Shown here: positions 23,373-34,046 of the stretch, one piece after another
How the letters are laid out: the number at the start of each line of letters is the position of its first letter
How positions within the stretch are numbered: the stretch's first letter is position 1
Origin: Mactra quadrangularis
Lineage: Eukaryota > Mollusca > Bivalvia > Venerida > Mactridae
Length of the DNA stretch: 64,000 nt
Direction: 5' to 3'
Assembly (NCBI GenBank): GCA_025267735.1
Contig: CM046295.1
Span: 13,713,167 to 13,777,166 of the forward strand
Program-made: the position numbers and the translations under genes
Notes under the pieces: generated by a model
The model's database searches: none
The model's input: the letters and a program-made list of their open reading frames with translations, nothing else
What the model was told of the DNA's origin: nothing

Positions 23373-23742
23373 AATTAGGGACTTTAGTCAGTTGTCTTTC
23401 CCTGATAAAATCTGAAGCAATCCAGTTGGTAAGTAGGTCCTTACAGTTGGAATTCTCGGATATTATCATTGAAGTCCTATCTAAGGATAACAAAATAGCT
23501 CATTTAATATACTTCTTGTTAATGAAGATATTAATAGAAGTGGTGAAATTTAAATAGTTCTTTGTCCTAAAAATACCTAGCTTGAATTTCAAACTAATTA
23601 AGTGATTTATAAAAAAGTTATGTAAGATCAATTTTGGCAAATTGACATTAAAAAGTAAGGGTCAAAACCGAGTAATCAAACTAATAGGACCTACCTATTT
23701 GAAGGGTATACAAGGGGAAATAACTGACTAAAGTCCCTAATT
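23373..23742. mobile_element. Repeat family X, copy 3, with terminal inverted repeats
   Basis: The ends are inverted copies: AATTAGGGACTTTAGTCAGT at the left and its complement (ACTGACTAAAGTCCCTAATT) at the right, about 370 bp in total. This is the copy that shows the family is a MITE. No coding capacity. Confidence 0.85.
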
Positions 23743-24823
23743 AGGATATGACATTTTTTTCGAACAGGTCATTTAAAGAGCAAGCACTATTTCTCATTTG
23801 CATAATTTGGGAAGCTTAAAAGAAATCGTTGATTGCCTTAAATGAATAGTGGTTGTCCAGGGCAACCAGACACCCACTAATTTCGTAGAATGAGGTAATT
23901 TGCAAGTAATTTTACTACATGTATAATTCAAGTTTTTTTTCATGTAACATAGTTTGAATCTTGTGTTCATGAACTAAATAAATAGAGGATATTTGTTTAT
24001 TTCGGTGTAAGATCGATTTTTATTTCACGAGTGAGCTAAGGATGCAATATTTTCACGAGTAGCATAGCCACGAGTGAAAATATAAAATAATTAGCTCACG
24101 AGTGAAATGAATATCTCTTACACCGAAATAAACAAATTTTCTGTCTATTATAAACTTCAAACTGTTTTTTTTTTAAGTTTTAGTATGATATGTCACCAAA
24201 ACGGCGCGTCCAAACAGTGAGAAATAACAAATATATTTTCATTGATTGAAAACGGTAGAATATCGATTTTTATTTCACTGATAAATCCCGATATTCCACT
24301 GGAAAGCATATAATAATATTATTTCTGGAATTAGCTCAAATGACTCGTATTCCATGGGTTACGGTTAATCAGTTTATTCTTAAACAGGGTTTTCATCAAG
24401 AACTTTTGAAAGGCACTCTATATTCGAAGATAAGAAATTGTTCCGTGTTGTAACTAACACCCAATTAATTTTGTGGTTTTGTGACGTCACAAATTATGGG
24501 AACAGATATAGTGCCAGGACCTTAATATACCATACAATGTATATACAGGGTCCTTGTTTTTGTGTTTTTATAAACTTATTCAACTCGGATAAGTTATTCA
24601 GTTTAATGACCTCTTGTTAATATGTAAGGTTCAAACAACGATTTGGGAACAATCTTGAGTTCAACTTTATTTTAATAGGGCCAATGTGTCAGTGTCGTGC
24701 TTTGAAGAACAACTATTAAGATAGAATGCAATAAAATGAGATGACTTGTGCTTCGTATTTTGAGTAATTAAACTGGTATCAATCAGATGGGATCTTTAAG
24801 GTTTAAGGGCCAAAGTTTGTTTT
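23743..24823. other. Intergenic with palindromic fragments
   Basis: At about 24000-24140 TTTATTTCGGTGTAAGA...TTTCACGAGT is repeated in inverse orientation around TCACGAGTAGCATAGCCACGAGTGA, giving a foldback of roughly 135 bp. Otherwise AT-rich without genes. Confidence 0.55.
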
Positions 24824-24856
24824 GTCAGGGCCCTATGTTTATATAGGGTCCTTGGT
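24824..24856. repeat. GGACCCTATA hairpin, copy 1
   Basis: A short hairpin in which GGGCCCTATGTTTATATAGG is continued by GTCCTTGG. The family (AAGGACCCTATAT and its complement, 3-8 bp loop) recurs at 25931-25965, 44951-44979 and 57243-57273. Confidence 0.65.
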
Positions 24857-24937
24857 TTTGTATAATGTTTATTTCTCAATATTCATCCTTGGAAAAGACA
24901 GAGAATAATGGGTTTGATTCACATAGCTGTCATTTTC

Positions 24938-25262
24938 GTACCCTGAGGTTATCAAGATTCTCGATCTAACTAGTATCGAGAACCTTGATATTCTCCGGGT
25001 ACGAGAACTATAGCTGTTTATAAGAGATCGGACATTCTCGTACCCAGAGGTTATCAAGATAGTCGAGAATTCTGATAGCCTTTGGGTACGAGAATGATAG
25101 CCGTTTATTGATCGGACATTCTCGTACCCAGAGGTTATCAAGATAGTCGAAAATCCTGATAATCTTTTGGTACGAGAATGATAGCCGTTTATTGATCGGA
25201 CATTCTCGTACCCAGAGGTTATCAAGATAGTCGAAAATCCTGATAACCTTTGGGTACGAGAA
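24938..25262. repeat. Tandem array of palindromic 84-bp units
   Basis: Units start at about 25033, 25117 and 25201, exactly 84 bp apart, with a diverged unit to the left. Each contains ATTCTCGTACCCAGAGGTTA and an inverted partner TGATAACCTTTGGGTACGAG. Because 84 is a multiple of three, the minus strand stays open (24869-25282) as a repetitive frame (TRILITSGYENVRS-like); this is a by-product of the array rather than a gene. Single copies are at 6842-6880, 48443-48562 and 54920-54975. Confidence 0.85.
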
Positions 25263-25299
25263 TAGAGATCGGTTGACTTCAAGTGTGAGATTTTGAAAA

Positions 25300-26200
25300 C
25301 TGAGCCTCCTGTGTGTGCGTAGTCTTGAGGGTCTAGGGGGGACGCCGAGGCGGCGGAACCACAGAGCTCATTGAAGCTACTGAAATTTTACGCAATTTCA
25401 TAATATTATAAATTCGATGTATTATATATAAACTTTATATAAACTTTATTTCCTCCAATATTTGAAGATTAACAAAGAACATACATGAAATATAACATAT
25501 ATACATAAGCTACATAAATTACATTGAACAATAGATTTACTTGCAATCCCCCGTGGTTGATTGCCTAACTTCGAAACGAAACAAGTTAGACAATCTACAG
25601 GGGAAGACAGGTTTTAATAATTCATATTAACTCACAATAGCCAGAGTGAATGAACCAATGTATAAACATAATTTACACTATTAATACGTATATGATCATT
25701 TTTAAATGCACATGTTTTGCACGTGACAGATGGTTACAAGTCAGAGAATTAATAAGTTATTGTAAAGAGTACAGCGTATATGAAAGTAAAAAGAAATTGT
25801 TAGTCAACAAGATAGATTCCAGTTGAACGTTTACTCTTGTTTATGATCTTTACTACTTTTCGCTACTTAAAAATTGTTGGTTGTACATTCTTAGCTTACT
25901 TTGCGATTTTACTTTGTCAAAGTCAAAGCATGGACCCTATATCTTTATATAGGGTCCTTGGTCATTGAAGTCAAATTGTATTTCCTTATTGTCGGTTTTG
26001 ACCGACGTTGAATTCCAACTTTTCACAAAACACATTATTGTTAATATGCTGGTTTAATCAAATAACTAAATTCAGTACTGCAAACACTTTAAAAATATGC
26101 CGAAAATTTTCTTCGACGACACCGGCAATGTACGAAAAGTTATGAGTACGCAAGTGTCAAATCCGGAATATTGGTTTTTAAACCTGACCAAAATTTCAGG
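25300..26200. other. Intergenic, upstream of the Rab gene
   Basis: Holds a GGACCCTATA hairpin at 25931-25965 and an inverted TTGATTGCCTAACTT/AAGTTAGACAATC pair at about 25557-25600. No exon was recognised. Confidence 0.45.
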
Positions 26201-26204
26201 AAAA

Positions 26205-26214
26205 GTCACGTGAT
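26205..26214. promoter_or_regulatory. CLEAR-like E-box upstream of the Rab gene
   Basis: GTCACGTGAT differs by one base from the TFEB/MITF CLEAR consensus GTCACGTGAC. It lies about 130 bp before the Rab start codon, beside a YY1-like AAAATGGTGG (26219-26228). Function is inferred from the motif and position alone. Confidence 0.4.
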
Positions 26215-26346
26215 TACAAAATGGTGGACGTCAAACTTTTCTTATTTACTTTCCCATTGAATATTTAGTTTGATACGATCACGTATGTGTGTGTGTCAAT
26301 TGAATAAATGTGTATATGAATAATCCATCTGATATTTACAGTCATT

Positions 26347-29300
26347 ATGAAATCTCTCGAGGCTAAAGTAGTCGTGTTAGGGTCGCAAGGTAATGAGTTT
26401 TGTGTTGGTGTTGTTTTTTAACTTTCTGTTTCAGTGTTTGACTAAATTTTCCTTTAATCATTAATGACAAGTCTTGTTTCTAAAATGTTATAATCCGTTC
26501 TTTGTGTCTTTGAATTTTTTTCAAGAAATGTTGTGATTGTAATTCACGTCCCCAAAATACTGTCGATAGTAGCAGTATTGAGTCATCAAAAAAATAATAT
26601 GACTAAGGCAAAGCCTCAAAGCGAGCTCGACGAATCAAAACTTATATGTGGAGACGTTACCACATTTTTTTGCTTGTTAGCTTGTAGACCCATAAAAGTC
26701 TGAAATTAATGGAGATTAAAAAGAGAGAAAAGAACCTTCTAAAGGAAATCAATTTTCAAGACCAATCATAGAAACACTAATTATACACTATGATCACTCT
26801 ATGTGTTTTGCTGTACTTAAAAGCGTCACATCACAGAGAAATGGAAGGTTGGACTACACCTGCATCCTCAAAAAAATATCATGTTCTCCAAGATGCAAAT
26901 AAAACATTTGATTAGACTATATATACGGCTTCAACCCACAAAACATATCCCCTGTTTCTATTGTATTTTTTTTACTTTTAAAAATGTCACTTTTATGAAC
27001 TTGTAGATCCGCGCTTGTAAACATGGCCTTATTGTAGTTGCTTCAGTGATATATTTATTCGAGGGCCTATTAATCAAACAAGCTAGGGGAGATAACTGCG
27101 TAATTAATTGTATTTAAAAAAGTCTGACAACATCTCATTCTTTTATGTCAAAATCATATTTCAATTCTGAAAGAAATGTATTGTACATTATTATTTATCT
27201 TTTGAATAGATGAAAAAAAACGCAATAAAACATTTATTTTTTAAGATAGATATATTTTTCCTCTTTAAACAATGCCCGGTACCGTTAAGTTACGGAAACG
27301 TGCTGGTTTTATCATAAACGTCTCTTAGCGACGTCATAAACGGTGCGTTGGTAAGTATATTCGATGTAAAAAAAGTCATTAATAAATAGAGTAAAAGAAC
27401 GAATAAAACGACGAAATATATTTTGAATTGTTATTATGGAATAAGCATCGTAAAAAAACACTTTTGAAATTATTCTGTAAGTGAAAAAGGCCATGAGGCA
27501 GCTGTTAATCTTTTAAGCCAATGAAAAGACGCCACTTGCTTTGCCGCGTTGACTCTCTTCCGGATGCGCAGGGCGGGTTCAAAAATCAATTTCCGGTACA
27601 TTGTCAAAATACGATACTGTATAGAAACATATTCGCGTTACCGTAAAGCTCGCTCTTCGAGCTCGCTAATATGACTAATTATGGCAATTAAGCCTGAATT
27701 GGTTTAAAGCAAGCTTGACAAATCTCAACTAATTCATTGGCAGATCCAGGCTGGGGCGGACCCGGCGTACGCCCCCCCCCAAAAAAAATGCCCAAGCAAA
27801 GTTTTTTTTCTATCATGAAATATGATATTTTTAAGAAATATATTATATATACATGTCAAAAAAATTTCACACGCTATGCGTGCAACATGGTACACATTAT
27901 TAAACAATTCCTTTCATTATTGTAAAGTTTTTAGAGCTAACATGATTCAGCGGCTTTTAGGAAATTACATGAAATATCAAAATAGATGCTTTATATTCTA
28001 TACTCTAGAAAAAGATAGTTGAGGCTCTGAAAATGTGCCTGAATCCCTTAGAAATAACCAAAACTAAGGAATTTCCGGGGCCGCCGGTCACCGGGTCCTC
28101 TGGTAAGGGCTTTGCCCTGTACCATTCGAGGCCCTTATGGCCCGTTGGGACCCAATTCTACTTATTCATGTTACGCCCCCTCTAACTAGAATTTTCCGCC
28201 CCCTCTAACCAGAAATCCTGGATCCACCTATGTAATTAGTTATATATGTGTGTATTATCATATTGAGGTTCAATCCAATGTGCTCAATTAGCTAGGGGAG
28301 ATCACTGCATAAATTACTGTGTTCATGATTAATCTGACAACTTCTCATTTTCTTATAAATAACAAATTATAATTTTAAAAAAAGTACAGTACAGTTTGCT
28401 TTATGTTATGAATTTAAAATTCTCGATTAGACAATTTTTATATAAAGCACAATACATTTCTTGTGTGAAATGATGCCCCGTAACATATAGTGACGGAAAT
28501 GTACCCGTTTTATTATGAATATCTCGAATAAACAACGTTATCGGAACAAACGGTGTGCTGGTAAGTATTTCTGAATCTGATGCAAGGAAATTGAAGATAA
28601 ACTTTTAAATGAGGAAAGAATAAAAATTTCAAGCTCGCTATTAAATACTGCTGGAAAAAGATGTACAAAAATAAGTTTCCCATAATTTTATCTAACCCTT
28701 TCTAACTAATGGAGCCCATTTGACAAATACTGTATATTTATATGTTTGCTTTATATGTTTTATTTGTAAACTATTCTATTCACCAGGTGTAGGTAAGACT
28801 AGTGTTGTTATCAGATATGTTGGTGGAATGTTTAGTAAAGCAGTCAGTCCAACTATAGGTGCTTCATTCTTTACATATAAACTGTGAGTACAATCTTATA
28901 TACTTTATATAATAACCAGTATATTATGGCTTTCATTGTTTGCTTACCACATGGTTCGATTTAAACTGAGTTATGGGAGCCACATTCCAGTTTGTTTGAT
29001 ATAGTACCACAATTCATCTAAATTGATAAGCTACTGACTAAATATCATCTTCAAGAAATTATTTTAAGTTTTAAGACGTTCAAAACCTGTTAGAACCTTG
29101 AACTAAAATCAGGATGCAGTGCCCTGGCTGCTATTCATTATTCTAATATTATTTATAATAATCATTCATGTACATAGGTGCTGGATGCATTTTTTCTTTC
29201 TCTCTATATGTACTATAATAAGGAAAATTTGTGTGAGGCCCCTGTGCTTAAGTACATTGTACATGTATATCTTTTTTAAGAAACTTGTTAATTTATATTT

Positions 29301-32300
29301 CAGAAATGTTGACAATTACAGAGTTAAACTTCAAGTATGGGATACAGCTGGTCAGGAAAGATTTAGATCTATGGTAAGAGAGTCGATTGGCATTCTTGAA
29401 GACTTTGATATATACTTAGCCATTTACAGGGATGTTGAAATTCTAGATTAATAGGTATAGATAAAAATCAACTGGCCCCCTCCCCATTAGCTCAGTTGGT
29501 AGTGTGTCTCATTCCATGGATTGGAGCTTTAAAGTATTCCTTCCAATTTAGATCTGATTTAATTTCCAGTCAGGACTGGTCATATTCAATAAGTTTTCAG
29601 CTTTTTGTGCAAAATGTAAGCCAATACTGGTATAAAAAAATGTTCAAGAAAGGTGATCAGGTGAGTTGGTTGCTGAAAACAACTGAATCAACTGTATTGA
29701 TGAGCACCATGAATCTTGAAGTAGAATTATTTCTTATTACTACAGTACGTTCTCTCTTTAACAACGCCGACTAGTAGGAACTAAATCATGTTGCTGTTTA
29801 GAGTTTATGGCTCTACAGTGGTTCAATTAAAATTACTTCAATGTGATATCAAAAGCTGTTGTTCTGTAGAGGGCCATTCTTCAGAGGTCATACTGTATTC
29901 ATATTTTATTTCTACAAGATAAACTCTAGGTCTACTGACAAAGCTAGTTGGTTTAAGTTGAGATGAGATATTGTCTGAGTTATAAGTGTTTTTGTATGTA
30001 TTAACTTTGTTTCTATTGTTCTAGGCTCCTATGTACTACAGAAAAGCCAATGCAGCCATGTTGATATATGATATAACTTCATCAGATACATTCTATGATA
30101 TTAAAGATTGGATAAATGGTAAGTGTAGTTTTATGTTGCCATGGTGACAGTATCATATATAACCATTATTACTGCACTTCATTTATATACAGTAAGTTCC
30201 ATCATAAGGACCATCAAAATTGACTTTGAATTTTCTTACATTAAGAATATATGAATCTGTGAATAAAACTACTGTCAAATAGCTCAGAAAATTCAGTCTA
30301 AAAACAGATATTACGAAATCCTGATGCTATGAATAGTGTTTTGTCTAGATGAAAGCAACACATTGATTGGTCGACACAAAGGTCATCTTGATGTGACCGC
30401 CTCACTGTGCAATGTCAGGAGATTTATATGACAGGAGTATATATGATATCTGTTTGTCGAGATTGTTTATCTTTATCAGTGCAGGGCATTTTTTCAGTGG
30501 GGAAGGGACCTGGGGCCTTATTTTATATAGAACAATAGGGGAAATTTCATCGCAATTCCATTGATAGGGGAATGAAAAATCAAAGATAACCTCCAAATTT
30601 GGGGAAAAGTGTATGATTTCAATGAAATTTTAGTTGGGGAAGGCACCTGTAAACGGCCCCTGTTATATAAGGAAAAAAGCCCTGCAGTGAGCTACATTTT
30701 TACTTCATAAACTTAGTAAGCCACTAGTGTACTATGATCGTTGATAAAGCTTATAACTATGTTACTTTCTTTTTTAACAGAATTAAAGAGAAATGTTGAT
30801 ACTCCAATTAGTAAGTAACAATTTCTTGTTCTTTCTTGTAATTTCTATTCTTTTTGGTGATATGTTATGTTTGTTGTCGATAGTTATTTTAAATATATTG
30901 AAAATTACCGATTATTAAAATAAATTGGACACTTGTAATATAATTTTACTTGATTTATCGGAACACTTCCACCGACTCCCCTTGGTTTTGTCGTCTATGT
31001 AATAAATGTTGCCAAGTACCACAGTTGAAGTAGTTGATTTAGTTTGTTAACTGCCTTTTGGAAATTAGTCATGTTCTTTTCTGCAATTTTAAATATTTTT
31101 GCTAATTAATAGGTTGTATTTTTTGTAGTTATTTACCTTACTGGTAATCCTGTTTACTTTTCATAGCTACTTAAATTGATGAAAATTTCGTTAATTTATC
31201 TTGTGAGAAATTTTGTTTCTTTTTTGTAGTTATTTATCTTGTGAGTTATTTTGTTTCTTTTTTGTAGTTACTTGTCTTGTGGGTAATAAATGTGATCTTC
31301 AAGATGGAAGACAAGTTAGTGAAGCAGACGCCAGAGATTACGCCGACTCAATAGATGCCTTATTCTTTGAAACATCTGCCTTAAAAAACACAGGTTTGGT
31401 GTAACAATTTTTTGTACTCTTAAGGTCTAGAAGCATGATTAATGAATAAAAGCAAAGGAGCTTGACATTCTGTATTGTAGTTTGAAAAACAGCTTCCATC
31501 TGATAAAAAAATATAACAGGAATGCAATGCCTTTAGTTACCATACTGCAGTAGTACTTGTCCAAAACACTTAAAAAAAAGACTAATCACAAAACCATTTA
31601 GCCATTTCATAAACAAGACATTAATGTACATGATTAGTCTGACAATATTAATCTGAGCTTGACCTTTATGCAAGAATATAATAAACTTGGTATACAGTTA
31701 TTTCATGTGTTATAGGGAACAGTCAAACTGTTGGCCTGAGGTGGAGGGAATAGTGTTTTGAACTGTTTCCCGAGGCCGTAGGCCGAGGGAAACAGTTTAA
31801 AGCACTATTCCTGACATCGAGGGACAACAGTTTGACTGTTCCCAAATCACACATAAAATAACTGTTTTATTACCTGATCAATTACTATTTTAACAGTACT
31901 TGACATGTTTAAAGCGTCTGGTAAAGTCTAAAATCCCGTAGCAGTTACTTCCCTTTACATAAGTACAGTAACAGTTCGTGACGTCAATACGTGACGTCAT
32001 TACGTGACGTCAGAGCACGCGCGGGAAACAGTCAAAACTATTGACAGGTCAACAGTTCACTCAGAAAACAGTTAAAAATATCGAATTACACTTATATAAG
32101 CAATCAGGTAATAATATTTACTGTCTATTTTTTCTTTGTTTGTAAGTCGTGCTTTAGCGGAAGCTTTCGGCAAAACATGCATACTAAACAATTTATTTTG
32201 TTTTCATAAGAATAAATACTTTGAAACTGTGTCCCCCAAAACAAATGGGTCCAAAATTAAAAGGACAAGAAAATGCCTTCTTTGTAAAATTGATTTATAG

Positions 32301-33123
32301 TCACATAGGTTTGTTAAAAAAAACACAAGTATAATCGTGTACATGCATATGGAAAGTCACGATTTAACATAAGTGAACTGTGTAATTATAATAATTAGCT
32401 AGTTCAAGCTCAGGTTAATATTGTCACACTAGAACAATTGCTAATTCTCAAATTGATTTTTCAATGAAGCATATAATTGTCAATTAGTGAAAAAAATTAT
32501 GTTTTTTTGACGTAACAGTCAATCCATTCCATTGCCTTAATATTCCATGAGCACTAGCACTATTTATGTTTAATAGTTACGGTCAAAATTAACAACTAGC
32601 CTGACTTTATGAAATAAGTGTATTTCACTAGCCAGAGTTAATATTTGACCAAGTATGCTTAAGTATGAAGTCCATTTTAATGATATACATATGAATAAAA
32701 TAATATATTCTAAAATTATGTAAATAATATGACAACGTATCACCATTTCTAATTAAATTAGGAAAATATTGACTATGAAAAGTTGGTAGACCGTTGGACC
32801 ACTATCATTTTAAGTCACTGGATTGATGGCAATTACAGTGGACTCAGTCCATGGGCTATTGGCTCAATTTGATGACTGCTTGGCCTACTTCAATTTTGAG
32901 ATTACATTTTATCAATTATTTTTCAGGAATAGAAGAAGCCTTTCTTGAGGTAGCTAAAAGATTAATAAAACTTTACGAAACATCGCCAACATCAGGACTT
33001 CAAATTCAATCACCTGGTGATGAAAATCAACAAAATAATGACGAAAAAATACATATAGGCCCGCCTTCAAAATATAAAGGACCTCCCCCAAATCAAAACG
33101 AAGATTCTAAGTGCGGATGTTGA
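26347..33123 (+). CDS. Rab-family small GTPase, Rab22/Rab31-like
   Basis: Seven coding exons: 26347-26389, 28787-28883, 29304-29373, 30025-30118, 30781-30810 (30 bp), 31268-31393 and 32927-33123. Phases all agree, giving 218 residues. G-motifs are complete: P-loop GSQGVGKTS, switch I SPTIGASF, switch II WDTAGQERF, NKCD and ETSA. The SPTIGASF effector loop resembles Rab22/Rab31 in the Rab5 group, though the N-terminus (MKSLEAKVVVLGSQ) and the VGGMFSK segment are unlike vertebrate Rab31. The C-terminus KCGC is a CXC site for double geranylgeranylation, so the protein should cycle on endosomal membranes. The Pro/Asn-rich hypervariable region (about 175-215) is longer than usual. The exon 6 donor is GTTTGG, and tandem decoy acceptors precede exon 6. 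Subfamily is tentative; Rab identity is certain. Confidence 0.92.
27065..27365 (+). repeat. Diverged intronic duplication, left copy
   Basis: CAAGCTAGGGGAGATAACTG, TCTGACAACATCTCATTCTT, GCCCGGTACCGTTAAGTTAC and GGTGCGTTGGTAAGTAT occur in the same order as in 28270-28570. Both lie in Rab intron 1, about 1.2 kb apart, with a hAT-like element between them. Confidence 0.7.
27739..28232. mobile_element. hAT-like non-autonomous element (GGATCC-ended)
   Basis: The left end GGCAGATCCAGG and the right end CCTGGATCCACC are inverted, with a C-run just inside the left end and CCCCCTCTAACTAGAA repeats inside the right. The interior GCCCTTATGGCCCGTTGGGA block recurs, inverted, at about 56330-56470. Flanks share only TAATT. 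Confidence 0.65.
28270..28570 (+). repeat. Diverged intronic duplication, right copy
   Basis: Partner of 27065-27365. It ends with CGGTGTGCTGGTAAGTAT, preserving a strong splice-donor-like GTAAGTAT, although it is not part of the recognised Rab reading frame. Confidence 0.7.
31205..31280 (+). repeat. 38-bp tandem duplication over the exon 6 splice acceptor
   Basis: 31205-31242 and 31243-31280 are near-identical units with TTTTGTTTCTTTTTTGTAG followed by TTA. The second unit holds the real acceptor (AG at 31266-31267). Using the first (AG at 31228-31229) would add 38 bases and run into a TAG. A third, looser copy is at 31119-31146. Confidence 0.85.
31636..32432. mobile_element. Inverted-repeat element family Y, long copy
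   Basis: AGTCTGACAATATTAATCTG at the left and AGGTTAATATTGTCACACTA at the right are inverted copies, extended by GAGCTTGACC/AGTTCAAGCTC. Nested inside are a foldback at 31717-31845 (GGGAACAGTCAAACTGTTG and complement, with an inner GTTTCCCGAGG/CGAGGGAAAC hairpin) and a second pair TTATTACCTGAT (31868) / ATCAGGTAATAA (32101). It lies in Rab intron 6. Confidence 0.8.
31978..32012. promoter_or_regulatory. Three tandem CRE-like sites inside element Y
   Basis: CGTGACGTCA occurs three times with a period of 13-14 bp. TGACGTCA is the CREB/ATF consensus. It is carried by a mobile element in an intron, so a function is uncertain. Confidence 0.5.
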
Positions 33124-33159
33124 TATTTTTTTTTGAAAATATTTTAGTGCAATTTTTAT

Positions 33160-33625
33160 AGATAGCTATTTTTAGACTAATACAGTAGACAGATTATGTT
33201 GGACATCAGCCTGGAATTGATAAAGGCTTTTTTTACGACAAAATATGGCTATTTCAAGAACAACCTTATATGGCTATTTTTAGAATTACATAAAATGGCT
33301 ATTTTTAGCACAAATTAGTATGGCTATTTTTAGAATCACTTAATATGGCTATTTTAAGAATCACATATTAACATAAAATGCCTCTTTTTATAACAACTTA
33401 CGGTAATATGGCTATTTTTAGACTGACTTAATATGGCTATTTTTAGAACGACTTAATATGGCTTTTTTTAGAACGACTTAATGTGGCTATTTTTAGATTG
33501 ACCAAATTATGGCCAATATTAGAATGACAATGTAATGGATCTATTTTTAGAACAACAAAATTATAGATCTATTTTTAGATTTAATAACTGTGAAGCTATT
33601 TTTAGCTCATCATATTTTGGCTATG
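33160..33625 (+). repeat. Minisatellite rich in CTATTTTTAG, after the Rab stop
   Basis: About 15 degenerate units of 25-35 bp of the type ATGGCTATTTTTAGAATGAC, starting about 40 bp after the stop codon and so probably in the 3' UTR. About ten copies contain an exact CTATTTTTAG (33166 first, 33596 last), which fits the MEF2 consensus CTA(A/T)4TAG. Confidence 0.85.
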
Positions 33626-33779
33626 TTTAGATCGTCAAATATTTTTGATACAGTTTTTTTACATCTAAAATTGTGTACTGAGCTGCAGGAAAAAAATTGG
33701 TAGCATTTTTAAGATCTCAACTTCATACTGTATGTATTTTTAGCTTGACTATTTGGTGAATAGTGGGGCTATCTTACTT

Positions 33780-34046
33780 AGTTGTACGTTGGCGGGCATC
33801 AGCGTAACACTTCATTGTTAAGTTTTTAGGTGCAACTTTCGATTCCCAGGCGGGGCATACTTTTGTGGCGCTTCGTCATAAAATTATTTATACCGCCATT
33901 ATACCTCCTACCAATGATCCTGACGAAATTATGTGCTTAGTAGTTGGTTAACAGCTAAATCCAGAGATTTTGCCTTTCCAGGAGCAGTGAGTTGGTTGAC
34001 TGACAGCTGTTATATGACCCTTTGGCGTTAAACCCAACAAAAACAA
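33780..34046 (+). repeat. SINE A copy, decayed head
   Basis: GATTCCCAGGCGGGGCATAC, CTCCTACCAATGAT, GTAGTTGGTTAACAGCTAAA, TGACAGCTGTTATATGACC and GGCGTTAAACCCAACAAAAA follow the SINE A order. Confidence 0.8.

Noticed and set aside
24869..25282. 137-residue repetitive protein on the minus strand
   Set aside because: It is kept open by the 84-bp period of a palindromic array; no start context, splice sites or homologous protein were recognised.
29119..29451. Open frame including the Rab switch II exon
   Set aside because: Only 29304-29373 is exon; the rest is intron read through in frame.
31717..31845. Hairpin considered as a CRISPR-like or RNA gene
   Set aside because: It is one nested foldback inside a transposable element, with no regular spacers or RNA-gene signals.
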